Origin: Achromobacter deleyi
Lineage (GTDB): Bacteria > Pseudomonadota > Gammaproteobacteria > Burkholderiales > Burkholderiaceae_B
Length of the DNA: 64,000 nucleotides
Reading direction: 5' to 3'
Assembly (NCBI RefSeq): GCF_902859705.1
Contig: NZ_CADIJO010000001.1
Span: 62,001-126,000 of the forward strand
The position numbers and the translations under genes were made by a program. Under the pieces are notes generated by a model. That model saw only the letters and a program-made list of their open reading frames with translations, searched no databases and was not told the DNA's origin. Position 1 is the first letter of the stretch. Every line of letters begins with the position of its first letter. Below, piece by piece: positions 29,821 to 38,181 of this stretch.

Positions 29821-29922
29821 TCGGAGTTGGGGGGCTTATCGAGCCAGGCATGGCCCTTGCTGCGGCCCGCTTGTCGGCTAGATGAGTTAACCTTTCAATG
29901 TCTGTCGTAAGTAATTGAGACT

Positions 29923-30696
29923 ATGCCCAATTTTTCCATGCGCGATTCCGAGAACCGCCACCGAAGCATTTACCTGTTGCCCAATGCATTTACCACCGCG
30001 GCCTTGTTCGCGGGGTTCTATGCCGTGGTGCAGGCCATGAACAACCGCTTCGAGGTCGCCGCCATCGCCATTTTCGTGGCCATGGTGCTGGACGGCATGG
30101 ACGGCCGGGTGGCTCGCCTGACCAATACGCAGTCTGCGTTCGGCGAACAATATGACTCGCTGTCGGACATGACCTCGTTCGGCGTCGCGCCGGCGCTGGT
30201 CATGTACGAATGGATATTGAACGACCTGGGCCGCTGGGGCTGGCTGGCCGCGTTCGTGTACGTGGCGGGCGCCGCGCTGCGCCTGGCCCGCTTCAATACC
30301 AATATTGCCGTGGTCGACAAGCGCTACTTCCAGGGGCTGCCCAGCCCGGCGGCGGCGGCGCTGGTGGCCGGCTTTGTGTGGCTGGCCGTGGACAACAAGC
30401 TGCCCATCCATGACAGTGTGATGGCCTGGGTGGCGTTCACGCTGACCATGTACGCCGGCATCACCATGGTGTCGAATGCGCCGTTCTTCAGTGGCAAGAG
30501 CTTTGCACTGGGTCGCAGCGTGCCGTTCTGGGGCATCTTGCTGGTGGTGGCGGTGTTCGTGTTCGTGTCCAGCGATCCCCCGGTGGTGCTGTTCGGCCTG
30601 TTCGTGCTGTACGGGTTTTCGGGCTGGGTCATCTGGGCCTGGCGCTGGAACCGCGCGCGCCGCCTGCAACAGGAACGCCGCAGCCAGTCGTCCTGA
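29923..30696 (+). CDS. pssA: CDP-diacylglycerol-serine O-phosphatidyltransferase
   Basis: Makes phosphatidylserine from CDP-diacylglycerol and serine at the inner membrane, for phosphatidylethanolamine. 257 residues with about seven hydrophobic segments. The CDP-alcohol phosphatidyltransferase signature begins DGMDGRVARL and continues through GEQYDSLSD, with all the acidic residues of D-x2-D-G-x2-A-R-x8-G-x3-D-x3-D. In related genomes pssA commonly follows ilvC. psd and leuA, often adjacent, are absent here. Confidence 0.95.
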   Translation: MPNFSMRDSENRHRSIYLLPNAFTTAALFAGFYAVVQAMNNRFEVAAIAIFVAMVLDGMDGRVARLTNTQSAFGEQYDSLSDMTSFGVAPALVMYEWILNDLGRWGWLAAFVYVAGAALRLARFNTNIAVVDKRYFQGLPSPAAAALVAGFVWLAVDNKLPIHDSVMAWVAFTLTMYAGITMVSNAPFFSGKSFALGRSVPFWGILLVVAVFVFVSSDPPVVLFGLFVLYGFSGWVIWAWRWNRARRLQQERRSQSS

Positions 30697-30716
30697 TCCG
30701 GACGCCCGCACGAATG

Positions 30717-30743
30717 AAAAACCCGCCTGAAGGCGGGTTTTTC
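30717..30743. terminator. Bidirectional terminator between pssA and a lipoprotein gene
   Basis: Stem AAACCCGCC / GGCGGGTTT with a short TGAA loop, A-run on the left and T-run on the right. Confidence 0.85.
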
Positions 30744-30765
30744 ATGGGATGGCTTCAATGACGGG

Positions 30766-31284
30766 TCACCGCCACATGAAGCGGTCATCGTCATACATCG
30801 GGTCCGGCCCGGGATGGAAGTGGGTCATGGAATTGCCGTCGCGGCCCATGTACACATACATCAGGGAATTCCAGACGCCGCTTTCCTTGTAGCGGTAGGA
30901 CCACACGACTTCGCGTTTTTCGCCCAGGCCGGCTTCTTCGATGCGGGCGGGCGGGCCGAATTCGCAGCGCACGCGGTCCGGCCCCCATTGGCCCTGTTCC
31001 AGCACCTTGAAGTGGGCGTCGGTCAGGAGCGGCAGGACGCGGTCGACCCGGCCGTCGGTGCCGACGTTGGCGCCCCAGGCGTACTGGCCCATGGGCTGTT
31101 GCGTCCAGATGACGCGGCGCCCGCCGCCGGCCTGCGGGCATTCGAAGTTGGGGGTGCCGAACTGGGCCTGCACGTCGGCCAGGGGCGTGCCGGGGGCGAC
31201 CTGGGCAAGATTGGCGCAGGCAGCCAGGCTGGCCAGCGCGGCAGCGGCCAGGGTGATGCGGGCAAAGTTGTAACGTTTTGACAT
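30766..31284 (-). CDS. Predicted lipoprotein of unknown function (172 aa)
   Basis: The ATG at 31284, after GGAGC, starts a lipoprotein signal peptide ending in the lipobox LAAC (Cys23). The residue after Cys is Ala, so outer-membrane sorting is expected. The mature part starts with a short SmpA/BamE-like pattern ([19 protein letters not shown]), then [18 protein letters not shown] and [20 protein letters not shown]. The first pattern recalls proteins that anchor or assemble envelope components, but no specific function can be given. It is divergent from rpsO. Confidence 0.8.
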   Translation of the reverse strand: MSKRYNFARITLAAAALASLAACANLAQVAPGTPLADVQAQFGTPNFECPQAGGGRRVIWTQQPMGQYAWGANVGTDGRVDRVLPLLTDAHFKVLEQGQWGPDRVRCEFGPPARIEEAGLGEKREVVWSYRYKESGVWNSLMYVYMGRDGNSMTHFHPGPDPMYDDDRFMWR

Positions 31285-31374
31285 ATTGTTGCTCCTCTTG
31301 CCGCCGGCAGGGGCGGGGGCGGTCGCTGGACAGGAGGCCTTGCGCCGCCACTGGGGTAATTCTAGCGAATCAGC

Positions 31375-31380
31375 TATAAT
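31375..31380 (+). promoter_or_regulatory. Candidate -10 element of the rpsO promoter
   Basis: A perfect TATAAT 175 bases before the rpsO start. The sequence 17 bases upstream (TGGGGT) is a poor -35. The long leader would leave room for S15 autoregulation, as known in other bacteria. Confidence 0.4.
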
Positions 31381-31555
31381 CATCGAGCTTTATCGCGTGC
31401 ATCGACTTTGCGTGGCAGTTTTGCAAGGTGACTGTGCACGATGCTTTGCGCCGGCAAGCTGCAGTGAGAACGCAATTAAAAGCTTGGCCAGCCGCGAATT
31501 TTTCCAAACCACGTCAGGGCGCCTCGGCCCTGTCGCATGTCCGAAGAGGTCATCA

Positions 31556-31825
31556 ATGTCTGTAGCTGACATCAAGAAATCCGATATCGTTGCGCAGTTC
31601 CAACGCGCTCAAGGCGATACCGGCTCCCCCGAAGTTCAGGTGGCTCTGCTCACCGCCCGTATCAACGAACTGACCGGTCACTTCAAAGAACACATGAAGG
31701 ACCATCACTCGCGCCGCGGTCTGCTGCGTATGGTCAGCCGTCGCCGCAAGCTGCTCGACTATCTCAAGGGCCGCAATCCCGATTCGTACCGCGCACTGAT
31801 CGAAAAACTCGGTCTGCGCAAGTGA
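31556..31825 (+). CDS. rpsO: 30S ribosomal protein S15
   Basis: 89 residues, a primary 16S rRNA-binding protein of the small-subunit platform. The conserved segments are [38 protein letters not shown] and [12 protein letters not shown]. The frame is open upstream from 31286, but ATG 31556, preceded by AAGAGG, gives the exact family N-terminus. It is followed by pnp, the standard rpsO-pnp pair. Confidence 0.98.
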   Translation: MSVADIKKSDIVAQFQRAQGDTGSPEVQVALLTARINELTGHFKEHMKDHHSRRGLLRMVSRRRKLLDYLKGRNPDSYRALIEKLGLRK

Positions 31826-31851
31826 TCGACGGGGCTGGCTCCCCATGACGC

Positions 31852-31896
31852 AACCGTGGTCGGTGCGACGTATGTCGCGACGGCCACGGTTTTTCA
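31852..31896 (+). terminator. rpsO-pnp intergenic hairpin (terminator or RNase III-type site)
   Basis: Outer stem AACCGTGG / CCACGGTT (31852-31859 / 31884-31891), inner stem GCGAC / GTCGC around a GTAT loop, then a short T-run. In E. coli this gap holds both a partial terminator and an RNase III site controlling pnp. Which one applies here is not known. Confidence 0.6.
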
Positions 31897-31915
31897 TTTG
31901 TAAGGAATAATCGTC

Positions 31916-34078
31916 ATGTTCAATAAAGTGACAAAATCGTTCCAGTACGGCCAGCATACGGTCGTCCTGGAAACTGGCGAAATCGCTCGCCAGGCCTCCG
32001 GCGCCGTTGTGGTGTCGATCGAGGACACCGTCGTCCTGGCCACTGTCGTGGCTTCCAAGAAGGCCAAGCCGGGCCAGACGTTTTTCCCGCTGACCGTCGA
32101 CTACATCGAAAAGACCTACGCCGCGGGCCGTATCCCCGGTGGTTTCTTCAAGCGCGAAGGCAAGCCGTCCGAAAAGGAAACGCTGACCTCCCGCCTGATC
32201 GACCGTCCCCTGCGTCCGCTGTTCCCCGAAGACTTCTACAACGAAGTCCAGGTGGTCATCCACACGCTGTCGGTCAATCCTGAAATCGATCCCGACATCG
32301 CCGCCATGATCGGCGCCTCGGCCGCGCTGGCCATCTCGGGCATCCCGTTCAATGGCCCCATCGGTGCCGCCCGCGTGGGCTACATCGACGGCCAATACGC
32401 GCTGAACCCCACGGCTTCGCAGCTGAAGTCCTCGAAGCTGGACCTGGTGGTTGCCGGTACCGAAAACGCCGTGCTGATGGTGGAATCGGAAGCCCAACAG
32501 CTGTCCGAAGAAATCATGCTGGGCGGCGTGGTCTACGGCCACGAGCAGATGCAAGCCGTCATCAACGCCATTCACGAACTCGTGAAGGACGCCGGCAAGC
32601 CCGACTGGGACTGGCAAGCGCCTGCCAAGGACGAAGCCCTGATCGCCGCCGTGACCTCGGCTGCCCAGGAAGGCCTGAACGCCGCCTACCAGATCCGCGA
32701 AAAGCAAGCCCGCACCGCCAAGCTGCGTGAAGTGTCGGCCGACGTGTCGGCCAAGCTGGCCGCCGCCGCTGCTGAAAAGGGCGAGTCGCTGCCTGACGCC
32801 GTCACCGTCGACAACATCATGTTCTCGCTGGAATCGGCAATCGTCCGCGGCCAGATCCTGAACGGCGAGCCGCGTATCGACGGCCGTGACACCCGCACCG
32901 TGCGTCCGATCAGCGTGCGTCTGGGCGTGCTGCCCCGTGCACACGGCAGCGCCCTGTTCACCCGTGGTGAAACCCAGGCGCTGGTCGTGGCCACGCTGGG
33001 CACCAAGCAAGACGAACAGATCATCGACGCGCTCATGGGCGAGTACCGTGACCGCTTCATGATGCACTACAACATGCCTCCGTTCGCCACCGGCGAAACG
33101 GGCCGCATCGGTGTGCCCAAGCGCCGCGAAATCGGCCACGGCCGCCTGGCCAAGCGCTCGCTGATTCCGCTGCTGCCGGCCCCGGAAGACTTCCAGTACA
33201 CCATCCGCATCGTGTCGGAAATCACCGAGTCCAACGGCTCGTCGTCGATGGCTTCGGTCTGCGGCGGCTCGCTGGCCATGATGGACGCTGGCGTGCCGGT
33301 CAAGGATCACGTGGCCGGCGTGGCCATGGGCCTGATCCTGGACGGCGGCAAGTTCGCCGTGCTGACGGACATCCTGGGTGACGAAGATCACCTGGGCGAC
33401 ATGGACTTCAAGGTCGCGGGCACCGAAAACGGCGTCACCGCACTGCAGATGGACATCAAGATCCAGGGCATCACCAAGGAAATCATGCAAGTGGCGCTGG
33501 CGCAAGCCCGCGAAGGCCGCCTGCACATCCTGGGCAAGATGAAGGAAGCGCTGGACGGTTCGCGTGGCGAGCTGTCGGCTTTCGCCCCGCGCATGCTGAC
33601 CATCAAGATCAACCCCGAGAAGATCCGTGACGTGATCGGCAAGGGCGGCGCCACCATCCGCGCGCTGACCGAAGAAACCGGCACCCAGATCGACATCTCC
33701 GACGACGGCACGATCGTGATCGCCAGCGTCGACGAAGCGCAGGCCAAAGAAGCCCAGCGCCGCATCGTCGAGCTGACCGCCGACGTCGAAGTGGGCCAGA
33801 TCTACGAAGGTTCGGTCCTGCGTCTGCTGGACTTCGGCGCCATCGTGCAAGTGCTGCCGGGCCGCGACGGCCTGCTGCACATCTCGGAAATCGCCAACTA
33901 CCGCATCGCGAACATCAACGATGTGCTGAAGGTCGGCCAGCAAGTCCGCGTCAAGGTCATCGAGGCCGACGACAAGGGCCGCCTGCGCCTGTCCATCAAG
34001 GCCATCGGCGGCATCGAGCAGCAGCAAGCCGCTGCCGCGCCCGAAGCAGCCCCGCAAGCCGAATCGCAAGCCGAATAA
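31916..34078 (+). CDS. pnp: Polynucleotide phosphorylase
   Basis: 3'-5' phosphorolytic exoribonuclease, trimeric, core of the RNA degradosome. 720 residues. It has two RNase PH domains (about 1-225 and 315-545) around a helical linker. The catalytic region contains [19 protein letters not shown]. The KH domain is seen as [20 protein letters not shown] and the S1 domain as [18 protein letters not shown] with LLHISEIA, followed by an Ala/Gln/Glu-rich tail. AAGGAATA precedes the ATG. It probably autoregulates through the intergenic hairpin, as in enteric bacteria. Confidence 0.98.
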   Translation: MFNKVTKSFQYGQHTVVLETGEIARQASGAVVVSIEDTVVLATVVASKKAKPGQTFFPLTVDYIEKTYAAGRIPGGFFKREGKPSEKETLTSRLIDRPLRPLFPEDFYNEVQVVIHTLSVNPEIDPDIAAMIGASAALAISGIPFNGPIGAARVGYIDGQYALNPTASQLKSSKLDLVVAGTENAVLMVESEAQQLSEEIMLGGVVYGHEQMQAVINAIHELVKDAGKPDWDWQAPAKDEALIAAVTSAAQEGLNAAYQIREKQARTAKLREVSADVSAKLAAAAAEKGESLPDAVTVDNIMFSLESAIVRGQILNGEPRIDGRDTRTVRPISVRLGVLPRAHGSALFTRGETQALVVATLGTKQDEQIIDALMGEYRDRFMMHYNMPPFATGETGRIGVPKRREIGHGRLAKRSLIPLLPAPEDFQYTIRIVSEITESNGSSSMASVCGGSLAMMDAGVPVKDHVAGVAMGLILDGGKFAVLTDILGDEDHLGDMDFKVAGTENGVTALQMDIKIQGITKEIMQVALAQAREGRLHILGKMKEALDGSRGELSAFAPRMLTIKINPEKIRDVIGKGGATIRALTEETGTQIDISDDGTIVIASVDEAQAKEAQRRIVELTADVEVGQIYEGSVLRLLDFGAIVQVLPGRDGLLHISEIANYRIANINDVLKVGQQVRVKVIEADDKGRLRLSIKAIGGIEQQQAAAAPEAAPQAESQAE

Positions 34079-34100
34079 GGCCTGCTGCAAGCTTGTCGAG

Positions 34101-34127
34101 AACGGCGCCGCAAGGCGCCGTTTTTTA
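34101..34127 (+). terminator. Intrinsic terminator after pnp
   Basis: A 9-bp stem AACGGCGCC / GGCGCCGTT with a GCAA tetraloop and six T residues. Confidence 0.9.
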
Positions 34128-34285
34128 TTGCCCGCGCGGGGCTGATTCATCTTCTTTCGTCTTGGTATCTCCGGCATCTCCCATCTTCGCGTGCCTTACG
34201 GTAAAGTCTTGCGCGTACGAGACGAGCGCCGACGCCGGCGACAGGCCGGCAAGGCGCCAGACAGGGGGATCGGGATGGATCGGGC

Positions 34286-35020
34286 ATGACGCGATGGCAA
34301 GGACCCTGGGCGGGCGCAGCGCTCGCATTGCTGGGCGCCGCGTTGCTGACAGGCTGCATGTCCAGCCCGGGCCCCGGCCAGGGGTCCCCCAAGGGCGAAG
34401 GCATGTCGGCGGACCAGCTGGTCCAGACCGATTTCAACCGTACCGTCACGCTGGAAGTGCGCGACAACCTGGCCAGCCTGTACAGCCTGCTGGACAAGCT
34501 GTACCGCCGCAATCCGCGCGAATGGCGCAAGACGGGCGCGCCGGATCATGCGACCGCGGTGTCGCGGGTCAAACATGCCATCGAAGTGCGCATCCCGCCG
34601 GCCGACCTGGCGGGCCTGCACGACATCCAGATCCTGGCGGTGTCGCTGGACCCGAACTATTCCGGGGACCGGGTGGGAGCCTTCATCTACGGCCTGGCCG
34701 ACACCATCATCGCGGCCCACAACGGCAAGACCCGGCTGTATGCCACCGACGCGCTGGACGGACAGCGGGTCTACAATGCCGCACGGAACGTCGAGGCGGC
34801 GGCCTGGCTGCTGGCGTCGCGGCGCAACAACCAGGGTGAGCCCTTGCTGCTGGCCAACGAGATGTCGCAGACGGCCACCAACCTCAGTTTCGAACGTGAG
34901 TTCGGCGCCATCATCGGCCGTCTCGACCTGATCGCCAATCTGCTGGGCGAGAACTCGCGGCGCATCGGCATCAACTATGCGCAAGGCCTGTTGCTGTTCA
35001 ATTTCCTGCCAGTGCGCTAA
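34286..35020 (+). CDS. Predicted lipoprotein of unknown function (244 aa)
   Basis: Lipoprotein signal peptide with lipobox LLTGC (Cys24). The mature protein is soluble and mostly helical and strand-mixed, with SADQLVQTDFNRTVTLEVRD near the start, then LYSLLDKLYRRNPREWRK and RVGAFIYGLADTIIAAHNG. It resembles conserved envelope lipoproteins of Burkholderiales of undefined function. It lies 16 bases upstream of the threonine ammonia-lyase gene, so the two may be cotranscribed despite unrelated roles. Confidence 0.82.
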   Translation: MTRWQGPWAGAALALLGAALLTGCMSSPGPGQGSPKGEGMSADQLVQTDFNRTVTLEVRDNLASLYSLLDKLYRRNPREWRKTGAPDHATAVSRVKHAIEVRIPPADLAGLHDIQILAVSLDPNYSGDRVGAFIYGLADTIIAAHNGKTRLYATDALDGQRVYNAARNVEAAAWLLASRRNNQGEPLLLANEMSQTATNLSFEREFGAIIGRLDLIANLLGENSRRIGINYAQGLLLFNFLPVR

Positions 35021-35035
35021 ACGGGATTTTCCATC

Positions 35036-36253
35036 GTGATCGATATCGCTTCCATCCAGACCGCCCGCGAGAACCTGCGTGGCCAGGTGCTCAAGACCCC
35101 GTTCACGCTGTCGCGGACCCTGTCCGACATTTTCGGTGCCGAAATCTGGCTGAAATTCGAGAACCTGCAGTTCACCGCCAGCTTCAAGGAGCGCGGCGCG
35201 CTGAACCGCATGCTGACGCTGTCCGAAGACGAACGCCGCGCGGGCGTCATCGCAGTGTCGGCCGGCAACCATGCGCAGGGTGTGGCCTACCACGCGCAGC
35301 GCATGGGCGTGCCCGCCGTGATCGTGATGCCGCGCTTCACGCCCACCGTCAAGGTCGCCAACACGCGCCGCTTCGGCGCCGAAGTCGTGCTGGCGGGCGA
35401 TACCTTCGATGACGCCAAGGCGCATGGCTACGAGCTGGCCCAGCAGCGCGGGCTGATCATGATCCATCCGTATGACGACGAAGCCGTCATTTCGGGGCAG
35501 GGCACCGTAGCCCTGGAAATGCTTGAAGATCAGCCGCAACTGGACACGTTGGTCATCGCGATTGGCGGCGGCGGCTTGATCTCGGGCATCGCCACCGCGG
35601 CCAAGGCGCTCAAGCCGGGCATCGAGATCATCGGCGTGCAGACCGAACGCTTCCCGGCCATGTATGCCGCGGTCAAGGGCGTGTCCATGCCGCAGGGCCA
35701 GTACACCATTGCCGAAGGCATCGCCGTGAAGTCGCCCGGCGCGCTGACGCAGCCCATCGTGGCCAAGCTGGTCGACCACATCGAGCTGGTCAGCGAGGCC
35801 GACATCGAGCACGCCATCGTGGTGCTGCTGGAAATTGAAAAGACCGTGGTCGAAGGCGCCGGCGCGGCCGGGCTGGCGGCCCTGCTGCGCGCGCAAGAAG
35901 CGGGCAGCGAGCAGTTCAAGGGCAAGCGCATCGGCCTGGTGCTGACGGGCGGCAACATCGACCCCCTGATGCTGGGCGAACTGATCGAACGCGGCATGGT
36001 GCGCGCGGGGCGTCTGGCCCGCATCCGCGTGGATCTACGCGACCTGCCGGGCGCGCTGGCGCATGCCACCAAGCTGATCGCCGATGCGCAGGCCAACATC
36101 ACCGAAGTGCATCACCAGCGCGCATTCACGTCGCTGCCGGTGCGCAATGTGGAAGTGGACTTCGTGCTGCAGACGCGCGGGCCGGAACATATCCAGGAAG
36201 TGATCGATATCCTGAATGCAGCCGGTTTCGCGGCCAGCAATCACGACCATTGA
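35036..36253 (+). CDS. Threonine ammonia-lyase with C-terminal ACT domain (about 400-residue form)
   Basis: PLP enzyme converting threonine to 2-oxobutyrate, feeding isoleucine synthesis. 405 residues from a GTG start; no ATG fits the conserved N-terminus. The PLP lysine is Lys51 (TASFKERGAL), the phosphate-binding loop is IAIGGGGLISGI, and one ACT domain lies at about 330-400 (DLRDLPGALAHATKLIADA). E. coli-type IlvA is longer, with two C-terminal regulatory repeats. This size class includes both catabolic and biosynthetic enzymes, so I leave out ilvA/tdcB. Confidence 0.92.
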   Translation: MIDIASIQTARENLRGQVLKTPFTLSRTLSDIFGAEIWLKFENLQFTASFKERGALNRMLTLSEDERRAGVIAVSAGNHAQGVAYHAQRMGVPAVIVMPRFTPTVKVANTRRFGAEVVLAGDTFDDAKAHGYELAQQRGLIMIHPYDDEAVISGQGTVALEMLEDQPQLDTLVIAIGGGGLISGIATAAKALKPGIEIIGVQTERFPAMYAAVKGVSMPQGQYTIAEGIAVKSPGALTQPIVAKLVDHIELVSEADIEHAIVVLLEIEKTVVEGAGAAGLAALLRAQEAGSEQFKGKRIGLVLTGGNIDPLMLGELIERGMVRAGRLARIRVDLRDLPGALAHATKLIADAQANITEVHHQRAFTSLPVRNVEVDFVLQTRGPEHIQEVIDILNAAGFAASNHDH

Positions 36254-36284
36254 CGCGGCGCGGCGGCGCGCGCCGCGTGGCGTC
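36254..36284. other. GC-rich inverted repeat between convergent genes
   Basis: GACGC ... GCGTC ends enclose an almost pure GC stretch that can fold on itself. It may act as a transcription barrier between the ammonia-lyase and PIN genes, but lacks a T-run. Confidence 0.35.
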
Positions 36285-37052
36285 TCAGCGGGCGCTTAGT
36301 TCCGGATCACGCCCCACCTGATTCTTCAGGCGGTATAGGCGTTCGCGGTGCAAGGTCGTGGCCAACGGTTCCGGTTCGCGTCCCAGCGCGATGTAGTCCG
36401 CGGGGATCTGCGCGATGGCCTCGCGCATGCGGCCGGCGTCGTCCTGCCACCACTGCGCCAGCATGCGATCCGGGTTGTACACGTCCAGCCCCTGGCGGCG
36501 TAGTTCAGAACGATTGAAATCCTTCAGGTTCCAGGTCAGCACCTGCACGACAGGCGTCTTGGCCAGGCCGCAACGCGCGCGCCGCGCCAGTCCGGCCGCG
36601 ATGACGTGAAAGTCCTTGGGGTCGCTGTAGCGCAGCGAGGCCTCGTAGACCTGCGTGTCGGCCTCGTTGGCCGTTGGAAAGCGCGCGTTCATCTCGGCCC
36701 AGAATTCATCCAGCACTTCCGGCGGAATGTCCCAGATGCGCGAGGCGTTGCGGCGCCATTCCTCGCCGATGCGCTCCGTCCAGACGGGCGCGAACACGCC
36801 GGCATCGGCCAGGCGCAACAGCAGACGCCGCAGGATGCCGGACATGAGGACGCAGGCATCCAGGACGATGAAGGGGGGAGTGGGGGCGGTCAAGGTGGGC
36901 AAGTCGCCGCGGCCGGCGCGGGTGTGCCCGGGCCTGCTTGGCGGTAGGGCGTCAGAAGGTCGAGGCAGAAGAATAATAGTTTTTCTCGTACCGTGCGCGG
37001 GACAAGGGACAAGGGACAAGGGGCAAGGGGCACGTGGCTCCGGTCCCGCCAT
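36285..37052 (-). CDS. PIN-domain putative ribonuclease, start uncertain
   Basis: The PIN (VapC-like) fold is seen from VLDACVLMSG, with first acidic residue Asp65 in the longest reading, then ERIGEEW, DPKDFHVIAAG and TWNLKDF, the four acidic/polar positions of the metal site. 255 residues if translated from the ATG at 37052. The first about 50 residues are low-complexity Pro/Arg and are encoded by a 7-bp repeat, so they may not be real. TTG codons at 36902 and 36893 would give 205- and 202-residue proteins. No antitoxin-like gene is adjacent. Confidence 0.72.
   Translation of the reverse strand: MAGPEPRAPCPLSLVPCPAHGTRKTIILLPRPSDALPPSRPGHTRAGRGDLPTLTAPTPPFIVLDACVLMSGILRRLLLRLADAGVFAPVWTERIGEEWRRNASRIWDIPPEVLDEFWAEMNARFPTANEADTQVYEASLRYSDPKDFHVIAAGLARRARCGLAKTPVVQVLTWNLKDFNRSELRRQGLDVYNPDRMLAQWWQDDAGRMREAIAQIPADYIALGREPEPLATTLHRERLYRLKNQVGRDPELSAR
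36999..37030 (+). repeat. 7-bp tandem repeat (GGGACAA) forming a G-quadruplex motif
   Basis: Five G-tracts separated by loops of 4, 4, 4 and 3 bases: three GGGACAA units, then GGGGCAA and GGGG. It meets the usual G-quadruplex rule on the plus strand, and the minus-strand RNA would be C-rich. It overlaps the doubtful N-terminal codons of the PIN gene. Confidence 0.7.
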
Positions 37053-37207
37053 GTAATACGGTGAAATCGGTCTTTGGTTGCCAGGAGATGCGGCCGTCCA
37101 ATCACGCCATGGTTATAGAGATAATCGCTACGACAAAATGAATGAGCTGGTTCCGGGCGTGAGGATGAGCTGCCGGTGTTGTTATAAAAACAGCGAGGAA
37201 ATCAGGC

Positions 37208-37708
37208 GTGAAAAGAATCTTGGGTCTGGCGGTATTGGCGTCCTTGAGCGGGTGCAACTTGCTGCCGATGGAACACACTTTGAGTTCCCTGCGCGGGAAG
37301 CCGGTAAGTAAAGTAGTGGCGTCGTTGGGGAACCCTCAGTCTGTCATTCGATTGACGGCTCCGGAGCCCGCCAGGCCTCTAGCGGCAGCAGGCACCGGCA
37401 CAGGGCCGGGAGCGGATTTGCCACTGGTACCCATCAATAACAGCAGCAACGGTAAGTCTCTGTGGTCCTGGACCTCGCCGGCCACGGAGCAATATCGTGC
37501 AATTCCCAGCCATGCCGTCGTATACAGGGAGTCTGACAAAGGTCGAACCTCGTATTCAGAAACCCGCTACACCTATGAACCCGCTGGCAGTGCATCGTGC
37601 ACGATGGAACTGGTGGTGGGCGACGACGGAATTATTTATGGCTACGACATTCATACCAACGCAAGAAGCACCTGCGAGTGGTTTCAGTTTCAGTTGCCGG
37701 CATGGTAA
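37208..37708 (+). CDS. Predicted lipoprotein, first of a tandem paralogous pair (166 aa)
   Basis: GTG start with GAGG upstream. Signal MKRILGLAVLASLSGC with lipobox Cys16. The mature part shows PMEHTLSSLRGKPVSKVVAS, LGNPQS, then SLWSWTSPAT and a C-terminal part with several aromatic residues and three cysteines (Cys after the lipobox in SCTME and STCEW). It is clearly related to the next gene: P-M-E-x-T-L-S-x-L-x-G-K-P-V-S, L-G-x-P-x-S, W-S-W-T-S and DGIIYG/EGIIYA match. GC content is lower than the neighbours, hinting at transfer. Function unknown. Confidence 0.8.
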   Translation: MKRILGLAVLASLSGCNLLPMEHTLSSLRGKPVSKVVASLGNPQSVIRLTAPEPARPLAAAGTGTGPGADLPLVPINNSSNGKSLWSWTSPATEQYRAIPSHAVVYRESDKGRTSYSETRYTYEPAGSASCTMELVVGDDGIIYGYDIHTNARSTCEWFQFQLPAW

Positions 37709-37762
37709 AGCGGGTGGGCTGCAACAGGTGATATTCAACACTGATTATCAGGCAGGGAAAAC

Positions 37763-38167
37763 ATGAAAGTATGGCTGAGCATTGCGATGGGCGGCGTGCT
37801 CGCGGGATGTGCATGGCTCCATCCCATGGAGAACACGCTGAGTGCTTTGCATGGCAAACCGGTGAGCCAAGTGGCCTGGCAACTGGGGCCACCCAACTCC
37901 AAGTTGTACTTGAATCCCTTGTTTGCGGGGTCGCCAGACGATCCGGACAAGGGGGCGACAGTCTGGTCATGGACGTCGCGCCCCTATGTGTACAACGCCG
38001 CTTCCCAATCACCCGGCTTCTCGACGAGCATGGCGCCGTTGGTGTGCGTCATTCGTTTGACGGTGAATGGAGAGGGCATCATTTATGCATCCCGGGTCCA
38101 AGCGGACGATCGGGCCGCGTGCGAGGACTTCAGGGCCAAGCTGCGCCGTGTGGGCGCTGACGCGTGA
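37763..38167 (+). CDS. Predicted lipoprotein, second of the tandem pair (134 aa)
   Basis: ATG at 37763 with AGGGAAA upstream. Signal MKVWLSIAMGGVLAGC with lipobox Cys16. It shares PMENTLSALHGKPVSQVAWQ, LGPPNS, TVWSWTS and a C-terminal GEGIIYA with the preceding gene but lacks its Gly/Thr-rich insert, hence the shorter length. Two later cysteines (VCVIRL and AACEDF) match the partner's two, suggesting a conserved disulfide. 54 bases separate the genes. Probable duplication; role unknown. Confidence 0.8.
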   Translation: MKVWLSIAMGGVLAGCAWLHPMENTLSALHGKPVSQVAWQLGPPNSKLYLNPLFAGSPDDPDKGATVWSWTSRPYVYNAASQSPGFSTSMAPLVCVIRLTVNGEGIIYASRVQADDRAACEDFRAKLRRVGADA

Positions 38168-38181
38168 TTACGCGGAGAGGG

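Noticed and set aside
31553-34177. An 874-codon minus-strand frame opposite pnp
   Set aside because: It mirrors pnp and rpsO and has the His/Gln/Arg/Gly-rich look of antisense frames; no domain is recognisable.
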